From Gammaproteobacteria bacterium (GTDB lineage Bacteria; Pseudomonadota; Gammaproteobacteria; SZUA-152), in the NCBI GenBank assembly GCA_021647705.1, contig JAKIUF010000051.1, forward strand, positions 1-33,035: DNA of 33,035 nucleotides. The letters are read 5' to 3'. Within the stretch, counting starts at the first letter, position 1, and each line of letters opens with the position of its first letter. The notes beneath the pieces were generated by a model that saw only the letters and a program-made list of their open reading frames with translations, was not told the DNA's origin and searched no databases. Below, in pieces: positions 1-6,542 of the stretch. Made by a program: the position numbers and the translations under genes.

Positions 1-1578
1 GAAGCAGGTTTTGATCGTTTCTCACTGCAATTAGTCAGACAGTATTTTCAACCGATGGCCGATGAACTGGGCATTGATATCAATGAGCTGTTGAGCCTGG
101 GGCAAAGTTATGCTGATGCGGTAAACGAGCCTTTTAATATGGCTTATCTGGCTTTGCACGGTGCTGGTGCGAGCAATGCGGTGAGCCGGCTGCATGGCGA
201 GGTCAGTCGGCGTATCTTTTCTCCGTTATTTCCCCGCTGGCCAGAGGCTGAGGTACCCGTTGGCTATATTACCAACGGCATTCATGTACCGAGCTGGGAC
301 TCTCCAGCATCGGATACCCTGTGGACCGAGGCTTGTGGCAAGTCACGCTGGCGCGGTGCGCTGGAAACCGTGGAAGCGGATTTGCGCGAGCAGTCGGATG
401 CAACGTTATGGCGTTTTCGCTCCCGTGGCCGCCAGCGGCTGGTGAGCTGGTTGCGTCATCGACTGTTGCATCAATATCGTGGCCGGGGATCGGAAGAATC
501 GCGCAGCCGGGAATATGCCGATGCTCTTGAGCCCGATGCGCTGACCCTGGGTTTTGCCCGGCGCTTTGCTGAATACAAACGTCCCAATTTGTTGCTGCAC
601 GACCCGCAGCGGCTGGTGCGGTTGCTCACCAATCGTGACCGACCGGTGCAACTGGTTATTGCCGGTAAGGCCCATCCTAAAGACATGATTGGCAAACAGA
701 TGCTGCAACAATGGCAGCAGTTTCTGGCACAAAACAATCTCTGGCAACAAGTGGTGTTTGTTGAAGATTATGATTTGCATGTCGCGGCTCAGCTGACCCA
801 GGGTGTCGATGTGTGGATCAACACCCCACGTCGGCCCTGGGAGGCCAGTGGCACCAGTGGTATGAAAGTGCTGGTTAATGGTGGGCTCAACCTATCGGAA
901 TTGGATGGCTGGTGGGCCGAGGCTTATGCGCCGGAGCTAGGTTGGGCGCTGGGTGATGGCCGTGAGCATGCCGATACCGCAACCCAGGATATCGCCGAAA
1001 CAGAACAGCTTTACCGCTTGCTGGAAGAAGAGGTGGTACCTTGTTTCTATCAGCGTGATACGAATGGCATTCCTCTGGCCTGGGTCAGTCGCATGCGTGA
1101 AAGTATGGCTCGCCTGACCACACAGTATTCCACTAATCGCATGTTGCGCGAATATACCGAAAATTATTACCTGCCATTGGCCAAAGCCTGGCAACAGCGT
1201 AGTGCTGAACCTGCTGTTGCTGAAGAGCTGGAAGCGTGGCACCAGTGCTTGCAACAACACTGGTCACGCATTCACTTCGGCAATGTGAGCACACAGCAAA
1301 ACAATGGCGGCTGGCAGGTGGAAGTGCAGGTCTATCTTGATGATCTTCCTGTACAGGCAGTGAGGGTTGAATTGTATGCCGATGCCATCAATGGTGGTGA
1401 ACCGGTGCGGCAGATATTGGAGCGGGGTGCAGCATTGGCGGGTACTGCCAATGCCTGGTTGTATTCCGGTAGCGTTACCGCTGACCGGCCATTTACAGAC
1501 TTTACACCCCGCATTGTTCCGGCACATCCACTGGCAAACGTACCGTTGGAAGCAAAGATGATTCTCTGGTATCGCTGA
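1..1578 (+). CDS. glgP: Alpha-glucan (glycogen/maltodextrin) phosphorylase, 5'-truncated by window edge
   Basis: The reading frame is open from base 1, so this is the last 525 residues of a larger protein; the first ATG at 55 is internal. Glucan phosphorylases (GT35) release glucose-1-phosphate from alpha-1,4-glucans in the cytoplasm, using pyridoxal phosphate. Visible family blocks are EAGFDRF at the window start, GYITNGIHVPSWDSP, LTLGFARRFAEYKRP, VIAGKAHPKD, and RRPWEASGTSGMK. In the last of these, K289 (counted from base 1) is the expected PLP lysine, followed by NGGLNLSELDGWWAE. The wording matches the short, TIGR02094-like alpha-glucan phosphorylase branch rather than E. coli GlgP/MalP. 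The C-terminal ~110 residues are poorly conserved. No downstream partner lies on the same strand. The family call is firm; the preferred substrate is not readable. Confidence 0.93.
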   Translation, partial: EAGFDRFSLQLVRQYFQPMADELGIDINELLSLGQSYADAVNEPFNMAYLALHGAGASNAVSRLHGEVSRRIFSPLFPRWPEAEVPVGYITNGIHVPSWDSPASDTLWTEACGKSRWRGALETVEADLREQSDATLWRFRSRGRQRLVSWLRHRLLHQYRGRGSEESRSREYADALEPDALTLGFARRFAEYKRPNLLLHDPQRLVRLLTNRDRPVQLVIAGKAHPKDMIGKQMLQQWQQFLAQNNLWQQVVFVEDYDLHVAAQLTQGVDVWINTPRRPWEASGTSGMKVLVNGGLNLSELDGWWAEAYAPELGWALGDGREHADTATQDIAETEQLYRLLEEEVVPCFYQRDTNGIPLAWVSRMRESMARLTTQYSTNRMLREYTENYYLPLAKAWQQRSAEPAVAEELEAWHQCLQQHWSRIHFGNVSTQQNNGGWQVEVQVYLDDLPVQAVRVELYADAINGGEPVRQILERGAALAGTANAWLYSGSVTADRPFTDFTPRIVPAHPLANVPLEAKMILWYR

Positions 1579-1691
1579 GGTGATTGCGAGAGTAATCTAC
1601 TTACGGTTATATGTTAATGCGATGGATGAAAATGCTCCTTAAAATTCCGGGCCACCTGGACATTTATTGCTTTACCAAACCTGGTGCTTGT

Positions 1692-1785
1692 GAACGCAGA
1701 GATCACAGAGGCGCAAAGGCATAGAGAAAAACAGTAAACACTCTGTGCCTCTGTGTCTCTGCGGCCTCTGTGTGACAGACATTGT
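1692..1785. repeat. Imperfect palindromic repeat core (CGCAGAG/GCGCAAAG type)
   Basis: The left arm contains cgcagag, cacagaggcgcaaagg and catagag. The right arm reads ctctgtgcctctgtg, tctctgcgg and cctctgtgtg. Together they form a long imperfect hairpin around an A-rich centre. The same core motif recurs inside the elements at 2173-2341, 11576-11715 and 21676-21970. The rest of the 314-bp gap 1579-1892 shows no gene. At 1855-1872 there is a lone match (ttaacttatgacattggg) to the terminal inverted repeat of the element at 2395-2539. Confidence 0.6.
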
Positions 1786-1892
1786 GTTTTTTGTTTCCAC
1801 AACATTCTGTGGTACACACTGAACCTCTAAACATTATTCGCCACCATTCACTTCTTAACTTATGACATTGGGGGTGTTTACTTTTTCATTGC

Positions 1893-2159
1893 CTAACGAA
1901 ACTGGCTAACCCCCGTCCAGCGCATATTTCCCTGGTGGTTTTTTTCAGCATGTTTTTCTGCATCATGTTGAGCTAATGCCCGGTCTGCATAACAGCTTCT
2001 ACTAAACCAGCCCTCCAGGTTGTGCAGGCTGTGGGTGCAAATTGCGAAATAGGGTTTGCTTAAGGAACAGCTCCCGGCTTCAGGATGATTACCTAATGCA
2101 AGCACAGTATTTGATGGGACGCTGGCGAGCAGCAGTCCATAAAAAAGTAATTTTTTCAT
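1893..2159 (-). CDS. Small secreted protein of unknown function
   Basis: An 88-residue protein of no family I recognise. It begins with a typical signal peptide (MKKLLFYGLLLASVPSNTVLA, with cleavage likely after ALA at 22). The mature part has three cysteines and is rich in His, Lys, Asp and Glu towards the C-terminus (QHDAEKHAEKNHQGN). That composition would suit a periplasmic or secreted protein, and metal binding is only a guess. The ATG at 2159 has no strong Shine-Dalgarno sequence. It stands alone between repeat elements, with one element starting 14 bp upstream of it. The signal peptide makes it more believable than a random ORF of this size. Confidence 0.55.
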   Translation of the reverse strand: MKKLLFYGLLLASVPSNTVLALGNHPEAGSCSLSKPYFAICTHSLHNLEGWFSRSCYADRALAQHDAEKHAEKNHQGNMRWTGVSQFR

Positions 2160-2172
2160 AGTGATAAATTAT

Positions 2173-2341
2173 ATGTGAATTAAGGGTTAAAAACATTTTT
2201 CTTTTAAAAAAAACATAGGGTATTTAACGCAGAGGACGTAAAGTTTTTAGTGTTTTTCTCTGCGTTCTTTGCGCCTCTGCGAGCTCTGCGTTAAATACCC
2301 GGTGATTCTTAAAACAGATATTTTTAGCGCTTAATTCACAT
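2173..2341. repeat. MITE-like nested-palindrome element, about 169 bp
   Basis: The outer ends are inverted repeats: atgtgaattaagggttaaaa at the left, ttttagcgcttaattcacat at the right. Inside them lies a second inverted pair, gggtatttaacgcagag and ctctgcgttaaataccc, enclosing the gcgcctctgcg/ctctgcgttctttgcg core. No coding capacity. The ends match those of the split copy (5246-5367 and 11576-11715) and the full copy at 21676-21970, so this is one family with several members. I see no clear target-site duplication. Confidence 0.7.
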
Positions 2342-2385
2342 TTGTGGTCTGCGTAACATCAGTTAGTAATAAAGGGGCTAATAGA

Positions 2386-2547
2386 GTGATTTAGCCAATG
2401 TCGTTAAGTTAACAAAAAACGGCGTACCGTAGGTTGGTGGTGAGCTTGCGAACCCCAACGGAATTGACGATGTTGGGGTTCGCAAGCTCACCACCAACCT
2501 ACAACAGGCCGGAAATTTGGCTTAACTTAATGACATTGGTGATTTAG
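2386..2547. mobile_element. Non-autonomous MITE (2395-2539) with 9-bp target duplication
   Basis: Terminal inverted repeats ccaatgtcgttaagttaa (2395-2412) and ttaacttaatgacattgg (2522-2539) match at 17 of 18 bases. The 9-mer gtgatttag stands directly outside the left end (2386-2394) and recurs at the right end (2539-2547, sharing one G). Inside is a perfect 31-bp inverted repeat, 2429-2459 and 2472-2502, with a 12-nt loop. The inner hairpin lies beyond the 3' end of the minus-strand GNAT gene and could also end transcription in both directions. No transposase is present; the parent IS family is not assigned. Confidence 0.78.
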
Positions 2548-2557
2548 TCTTTATTAA

Positions 2558-3544
2558 TTATAAATGCAGGCGGCGTAATTCAGGTTCCGGTTGACTGCGT
2601 TCCCAGGCTTCGTTGAAGGTTTTAAGAAGTAGCCGTGCCTCGGCTGGACTGTTGAATTCTGCCAAGCCCTCAAAGCGGTCATTATGCGCACGGCGGATGA
2701 TACCCACATCATCGACAATCATAAAAGTATTCACATGGTTTTGCTCTTCTTCATCGGCACGGTGAATAAAAATACGACTACTGATGCGTCGTGCCAGTTC
2801 TACGATGCGGTGCCCATGTGTCACGACTTCAGAAGGGTCCAATATCAAAATGTTGATTCTGGACCGTGAGTTGCAAAGGGCCAGTTTTTTAACGGCTTCG
2901 ATAAACTCTTCGTTGTCGAAAATTCGGGGGTCAAGATTCGGAGTGAACAAGTTCAGTGATCGTTGGCCTTGTGCAGCCATATGTATGGCGGCCTGTTTAT
3001 TGTCCTCCCGTCCTTTGAGATCAATGTAGCCACGGGTTTCACCCAAAACCTGTTTGGGTAAATCATTGATGTTGATATGCACATCCAGCGACGGCAGATT
3101 GCGGGTCATGTGTTGATGGGGAATATTGGCATCCATGAACACTTCACCTTGCGGTGTAAAATCGTGACATAGGTAAAAATTGACAGCCTGTGTTTGTGCA
3201 TCAAGTTTTACGCGGTGCAGTTGTCGTGCGCGGGCAATGGTGATCAGTGCAGTGAGCATTTGGCTGCCTACGCCACGCCGCCGCCATGCACGTAACACCG
3301 CCATGCGTCCGATGTGTCCGTCAGTGGTCATACGAGCGGTGCCGATGCCGCGCCCTTTTTCATCGCGTGCCAGCACATGTATGGCATTTTCATCCTCGCC
3401 ATCCCATTCCAGCTCAGGCGGCACGTTTTGTTCTTTGATGAATACAAATTCACGCAAGATGCGCAAATCAATCTCGGCCTTTTGCCAAGTGACGCGCTGG
3501 ACGTTAAAAGGTTTGGTGACAGTGGAATCAGGTGAAGTAGACAT
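2558..3544 (-). CDS. GNAT N-acetyltransferase with C-terminal PLD-like domain
   Basis: A 328-residue cytoplasmic protein. Residues ~15-145 are a GNAT fold. The acetyl-CoA loop is seen as RMAVLRAWRRRGVGSQML, and VNFYLCHDFTPQGEVFMDANIPHQHM resembles the ElaA/YjcF type. Residues ~170-325 form a second domain (SLNLFTPNLDPRIFDNEEF, ILILDPSEVVTHGHRIVELA) resembling the phospholipase-D-like domain often attached to GNATs beside roxA. It lacks a full HxKxxxxD motif, so catalysis there is doubtful. The start is set at ATG 3544; the longer frame begins with TTG at 3580, deeper inside roxA. The gene overlaps the end of roxA by 17 bp, so the two are probably translationally coupled. The acetylated substrate is unknown. 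Confidence 0.85.
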   Translation of the reverse strand: MSTSPDSTVTKPFNVQRVTWQKAEIDLRILREFVFIKEQNVPPELEWDGEDENAIHVLARDEKGRGIGTARMTTDGHIGRMAVLRAWRRRGVGSQMLTALITIARARQLHRVKLDAQTQAVNFYLCHDFTPQGEVFMDANIPHQHMTRNLPSLDVHININDLPKQVLGETRGYIDLKGREDNKQAAIHMAAQGQRSLNLFTPNLDPRIFDNEEFIEAVKKLALCNSRSRINILILDPSEVVTHGHRIVELARRISSRIFIHRADEEEQNHVNTFMIVDDVGIIRRAHNDRFEGLAEFNSPAEARLLLKTFNEAWERSQPEPELRRLHL

Positions 3545-4694
3545 AGGCGTGGTTGTACAGCGTTGTGAGTAATTTTGCAAAACCGGGTTGTGCTAATTTG
3601 CTTTTTATTTGTGCATACGACCATTGGTGTTGATCACAAAGCAGGGGAGCGGCGAAGGCCAGCTCTGCGGGCAGGGGATAGTGTTGACCGTTAATGAACA
3701 ATGCAGTGTGGTTTGTAGTCGTGTTTGCAATGAAGGCGAACCGTATTTGCTCATTGCGGTACAGTCTGCCTTTTTCTGCAAAGGTGTGCAAAAACGGCTG
3801 TTCATTGAGGGTTTCGATGTCTTCCGATGCGTATTCGTTTTTTGCTTCGGTGATAAATTCGCCAAACCACTGGTCAATGTTGACATCGTCAGTCAGCGTT
3901 TTTTGCAGGATGCCCCGTACCTGGGTGAGGGCATCGCTGGATATTTCGCCGGGATGTTGTTGCAGTCGGAGCGCCGGGTCCGTAAATCGTTGCGCAGGGG
4001 TAAGTTGTGAAGCGATATGGTCGGCAAAACTGTTGAGCAGCTCGGCATGGCTGGGGGCACGAAAACCCACGGAGAGGGTGATGCAGTCTTCCAGTGCAAC
4101 ACCATGATGGGCAACTCCCGGTGGCAGGTAGAGCATGTCGCCGGGATGCAGTATCCACTCTTTCGTGGCAGTGAATTCACGCATGATGCACAAATCAACA
4201 TCTGGCAGAAAATTCTCATCAGGCACGGGGTCTGTGCTGATCTGCCAGCGGCGTGTGCCATGAGCCTGAATCAAAAAGACATCGTATTGATCGGTGTGCG
4301 GACCCACAGAGCCCTGCGTCGGAGCGTAGCTGGCCATGACATCATCAACACGCCAGTTGGGAATGAAGTTAAATTGTTCACGCAACTCTGCCAGCTCAGG
4401 CACATAACGATTGCACTCCTGCACCAGCAATGTCCAGTGGGTTTCCGGCAGTTCAGCAAAGCGGTTTTCAGGAATGGGGCCGTATTCCACTGTCCAGGGG
4501 GCAGCACCCGCCTGTTCCAGTATCAATCGGGATTCCACTTCGGGCTCGCAACAGAGGCCAGCCAGTTCTTCGGGGGAAACAGGGGAGGTAAAACCGGGCA
4601 ATGCATCACGAATCAACAAAGGTTGTCTTTGCCAGTATTCAGCCAGAAAAGTTTCGGGGCAGCGATTTCCCAATAGCGTCAATGGTTTATTCAT
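3528..4694 (-). CDS. roxA: Ribosomal protein L16 arginine 3-hydroxylase (cupin/JmjC oxygenase)
   Basis: A 388-residue Fe(II)/2-oxoglutarate oxygenase of the RoxA/YcfD group, which hydroxylates an arginine of 50S protein L16. The facial triad is visible: H133-T-D135 in GSVGPHTDQYDVF and H196 in PPGVAHHGVA. A conserved N-terminal stretch (FLAEYWQRQPLLIRDA) and WRVDDVMASYAP precede it. Full length for the family, which adds a dimerisation and winged-helix part after the cupin core. ATG at 4694. In E. coli roxA lies close to purB. Here purB is on the same strand about 7 kb upstream, with a metal-resistance cassette between them. It probably shares a transcript with the overlapping GNAT gene. Confidence 0.92.
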   Translation of the reverse strand: MNKPLTLLGNRCPETFLAEYWQRQPLLIRDALPGFTSPVSPEELAGLCCEPEVESRLILEQAGAAPWTVEYGPIPENRFAELPETHWTLLVQECNRYVPELAELREQFNFIPNWRVDDVMASYAPTQGSVGPHTDQYDVFLIQAHGTRRWQISTDPVPDENFLPDVDLCIMREFTATKEWILHPGDMLYLPPGVAHHGVALEDCITLSVGFRAPSHAELLNSFADHIASQLTPAQRFTDPALRLQQHPGEISSDALTQVRGILQKTLTDDVNIDQWFGEFITEAKNEYASEDIETLNEQPFLHTFAEKGRLYRNEQIRFAFIANTTTNHTALFINGQHYPLPAELAFAAPLLCDQHQWSYAQIKSKLAQPGFAKLLTTLYNHAYVYFT

Positions 4695-4782
4695 GGCGGT
4701 AGTGTACGCGAAGCTGTGGTGTGGGTGGAGAGGGTGGCTTTACCGGTAGCGTCAATATTCAATAAACACAAAAAATGAAGGC

Positions 4783-4816
4783 AAAAAAATAGGCCGCGCC
4801 AAAGGAGTGCGCGACC
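4783..4816 (-). terminator. Rho-independent terminator of candidate sRNA B
   Basis: On the minus strand: 8-bp GC-rich stem (4809-4816 paired with 4792-4799), 9-nt loop, then UAUUUUUUU. The U-run lies only on the minus-strand 3' side, which sets the direction. Confidence 0.75.
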
Positions 4817-4877
4817 CAAAAAGAGGAGAATACGACGGTTACTGCATGGGAGGGAGGAACTACCGTCGTGCCCTTCA
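4783..4877 (-). ncRNA. Candidate small RNA B (C-rich loop hairpin plus terminator)
   Basis: On the minus strand, a stem accgtcgt/acgacggt (4862-4869 with 4832-4839) carries a loop containing uuccucccuccca. It is followed by a pyrimidine-rich linker (auucuccucuuuuu) and a terminator hairpin (4809-4816 with 4792-4799, one G-U pair) ending in uauuuuuuu. A -10-like CATACT (4889-4884) predicts a start near 4877, giving ~95 nt. The CRP-type palindrome at 4910-4925 is centred ~41 bp upstream. The CCUCCCUCC loop is complementary to Shine-Dalgarno sequences, as in known anti-SD sRNAs. The architecture matches RNA A upstream. No protein is plausible here. Not matched to a named Rfam family by me. Confidence 0.6.
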
Positions 4878-4906
4878 ATGCTAAGTATGGAAAGATTGGG
4901 CGACAT

Positions 4907-4928
4907 TTCTGTGAGCTGTGTCACAGAA
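4907..4928. promoter_or_regulatory. Perfect CRP/Vfr-type binding site
   Basis: TGTGA-GCTGTG-TCACA (4910-4925) matches the CRP core consensus TGTGA-N6-TCACA exactly. It extends to perfect 8-bp arms with the flanking TTC/GAA. Its centre (4917.5) is 40-42 bp upstream of the start predicted for sRNA B from the minus-strand -10 CATACT. That is the class II activator position, and it would also explain the lack of a good -35 box. Confidence 0.6.
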
Positions 4929-4972
4929 TGGTAGAGAGAGAAAAAAGGTGTTTATCGTGGAAAATGCAGGAT

Positions 4973-4996
4973 AAAAAAAAGGGCGCTTTCGCGCCC
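4973..4996 (-). terminator. Rho-independent terminator of candidate sRNA A
   Basis: Perfect 6-bp stem GGGCGC/GCGCCC with a GAAA tetraloop, followed by eight U on the minus strand. On the plus strand the hairpin is preceded, not followed, by the homopolymer run. Confidence 0.85.
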
Positions 4997-5078
4997 TTCA
5001 AAAGGGAGAGTAATCATGCGATAAAACCCAGGGGAGGGAGAGAGTTGTATCGCACATGTATTTGTTAGCAATGTGCGT
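4973..5078 (-). ncRNA. Candidate small RNA A (C-rich loop hairpin plus terminator), sibling of B
   Basis: On the minus strand, a stem ugcgaua/uaucgca (5048-5054 with 5017-5023) carries a loop with cucucucccuccccu. Next comes a linker (ugauuacucucccuuuu), then a strong terminator, GGGCGC-GAAA-GCGCCC-UUUUUUUU (4996-4973). A -10-like TATAAA at 5090-5085 would start an RNA of ~105 nt near 5078. The order of parts (stem, CUCCCUCCC loop, ACUCUCC linker, terminator) is the same as in RNA B, but the stem sequences differ completely while keeping their pairing. That suggests a diverged tandem duplicate under structural selection. A degenerate half-site GGTGA at 5110-5114 lies where the CRP site lies in B. 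Confidence 0.58.
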
Positions 5079-5245
5079 GCCACCTTTATAGGTTGGTGCA
5101 GAATGGGGGGGTGATGCAGTACAGGTAAAAAATTGTGGCGTTTTTGTACTGTTATGCACCAGCCCATGGCACCGTGTGACGGTTTTTTGTTATCCCGGTG
5201 TCCGAATTTTGTCGGCAGTCAATGATTAAGCACAATAAAAGGAGG

Positions 5246-5367
5246 CGTGAATTAAGTGCTAAAAACAGTCAACCGAATAAAATCACTGATTTACATTCGA
5301 TGGAACAAGCTGTTCTTCGACCATGATGAATCACAGCATCACAAAATCTAACGCAACGGCGTAGAGA
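5246..5367. repeat. Left half of a split repeat element
   Basis: The sequence aligns with the left half of the complete element at 21676-21970. Shared blocks, in order, are gaattaagtgctaaaaac (gagttaaacgctaaaaaa in the full copy), tttacattc, tggaacaa, gttctt, atcacag, and aaaatctaacgcaa. Similarity stops at ~5367, after cgtagag, just upstream of the ArsR promoter. The missing half is found at 11576-11715, on the far side of the metal-resistance genes. Confidence 0.65.
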
Positions 5368-5485
5368 TCCACAGCATTTGAGTTTCTTTTATTTTACTGT
5401 GACGGTCTGGATATGGCTCCTTAGGCTCTTTACACGCCTCTACGAAGAATCACATTTTTTCGACCTTAATTTAGGATGGTTCCAC

Positions 5486-5515
5486 TTGATTAAATACATA
5501 TACTTGCATTATAGT
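5486..5515 (+). promoter_or_regulatory. Sigma-70-like promoter of the metal-resistance operon, probably leaderless
   Basis: TTGATT (5486-5491) and TATAGT (5510-5515) are separated by 18 bp. The expected start is 6-8 bp downstream of TATAGT, at or beside the ATG at 5522. There is no Shine-Dalgarno sequence in front of that ATG (preceding bases gtgcaagt), so the message is probably leaderless. Confidence 0.55.
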
Positions 5516-5523
5516 GCAAGTAT
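5500..5523. promoter_or_regulatory. ArsR/SmtB-type operator overlapping the start codon
   Basis: ATACTTGCA-TTATAG-TGCAAGTAT is a perfect inverted repeat of two 9-bp arms with a 6-bp spacer. It covers the -10 box and the first bases of the adjacent arsR-type gene. Size and placement are those of autoregulatory operators of the ArsR/SmtB family, so repressor binding would block polymerase directly. Confidence 0.75.
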
Positions 5524-5923
5524 GCAGACGATTACTATTCAAGCAGAAACGATTTTTCAGGCATTAGCAGATAAGACCCGGTTACGGATCATCCGCCTAA
5601 TGGTGGTGACAGGTGACGAGTCCTGTTTGTGTGAGCTGGTTGATAGCCTGCTGGAACCCTCATACAAACTTTCCCGTCACCTGAAAATTTTACGTCAGGC
5701 AGGATTGTTGTCATCCCAAAAAGAGGGGCGCTGGGTCTATCATCGCCTGGTGACGAAACCTGCGTATTTGGAACAGCTATACGCCACTGTGCAGGCACTT
5801 CCCGATTTAAACGATATCTATAGCGAAGATTTGAAACTTTTTTGCAAACGGTTGTGCTTACGTGAGGGCGGACGCTGCCAGACAGGTATCCAGTCTGAAG
5901 AGTTCAAAACTGAGGCGGGGTAG
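5522..5923 (+). CDS. ArsR/SmtB-family metal-responsive repressor
   Basis: A 133-residue winged-helix repressor that should release DNA on metal binding. The frame runs upstream to 5378, but that would put the operator inside the gene; ATG 5522 gives the usual family length and start (MQTITIQAETIFQALADKTR). Residues 31-41 (GDESCLCELVD) carry C35-x-C37 at the alpha-3/recognition-helix region, as in the ArsR/CadC type. The helix-turn-helix follows (SYKLSRHLKILRQAGLL), then the wing (KEGRWVYHRL). C108, C112 and C119 near the C-terminus may be extra ligands. First gene of the operon, two bases before the CDF gene. The inducer is likely Cd, Zn, Co or Pb judging from the downstream pumps; arsenic is less likely because no ars genes follow. 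Confidence 0.88.
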   Translation: MQTITIQAETIFQALADKTRLRIIRLMVVTGDESCLCELVDSLLEPSYKLSRHLKILRQAGLLSSQKEGRWVYHRLVTKPAYLEQLYATVQALPDLNDIYSEDLKLFCKRLCLREGGRCQTGIQSEEFKTEAG

Positions 5924-5925
5924 CG

Positions 5926-6540
5926 ATGTCTGGTTGTGGCTGCGAGATTGAAATTAAAAATAGGGATCAAAGTCGTGTACTTATCCTGTTGCTGGCCATT
6001 AACGGGGTGATGTTTATTGCGGAAATTGTTGCTGGAATTATGGGTGACTCAACCGCCCTGATTGCTGATTCATTGGATATGTTGGCCGATGCGACGGTTT
6101 ATGCAATTGGCCTCTATGCCGTGGGGCGGAGTCTGCTCGTCAAGGCGAAGGCGGCTCATGTCAGCGGCATTTTTCAGATTGTGTTGGGGCTTGGAGTGTT
6201 GTTTGACATTGTTCGTCGCACCGTCGTTGGCAGTGAGCCGGAATCGCTGATGATGATTGCTGTGGGCATTGTGGCACTTATCGCTAACACGGTTTGCCTG
6301 ATGCTGATTTATAAACATCGCCAGGGTGAAGTCCACATGCGAGCAAGCTGGATATTTTCAAAAAATGATGTAATCGCTAATTTAGGTGTCATTAGTGGCG
6401 GACTTTTGGTTGCATATACTGGCTCATCTTATCCCGATCTGCTTATCGGTTTAGTTATTGCAGCCATTGTGATTCGAGGGGGCGTACAGATTATCAATGA
6501 AGCTAATCGTGAGAAAAATAAAAAAGAGATGACACTGTAA
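5926..6540 (+). CDS. Short cation diffusion facilitator (CDF) family metal exporter
   Basis: A 204-residue inner-membrane protein with about six hydrophobic segments. It begins with a Cys-containing head (MSGCGCEIE), then TM1 (VLILLLAINGVMFIAEIVAG). MGDSTALIADSLDMLADA is the CDF TM2 signature, with D48, D51 and D55 instead of the usual His-x3-Asp. TM5 has SKNDVIANLGVISGG, again without the canonical His. The C-terminal cytoplasmic domain of typical CDF proteins is absent (usual length ~300). This short, divergent form often accompanies ArsR-type regulators. It is expected to export a divalent cation by proton antiport into the periplasm. The substrate cannot be read from the sequence. Confidence 0.85.
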   Translation: MSGCGCEIEIKNRDQSRVLILLLAINGVMFIAEIVAGIMGDSTALIADSLDMLADATVYAIGLYAVGRSLLVKAKAAHVSGIFQIVLGLGVLFDIVRRTVVGSEPESLMMIAVGIVALIANTVCLMLIYKHRQGEVHMRASWIFSKNDVIANLGVISGGLLVAYTGSSYPDLLIGLVIAAIVIRGGVQIINEANREKNKKEMTL

Positions 6541-6542
6541 TT

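Noticed and set aside
1692-2341. CRISPR array suggested by recurring gcagaggcgcaaag words
   Set aside because: The words form inverted, not regularly spaced direct repeats, there are no uniform spacers and no cas genes.
4820-5060. Plus-strand CsrA-sponge RNA (loops rich in GGA: gggagggagg and ggggagggagag)
   Set aside because: The GGA motifs sit in hairpin loops as in CsrB/RsmZ RNAs, but both terminators have their T-runs on the minus strand and no plus-strand terminator or promoter is visible. Kept only as the less likely reading.
4952-5167. 71-codon minus-strand frame over sRNA A
   Set aside because: It reads straight through the hairpins and terminator, with no SD and no family pattern.
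5378-5521. N-terminal extension of the ArsR-type protein
   Set aside because: It would place the promoter and operator inside the gene and add 48 residues not found in the family; ATG 5522 fits better.
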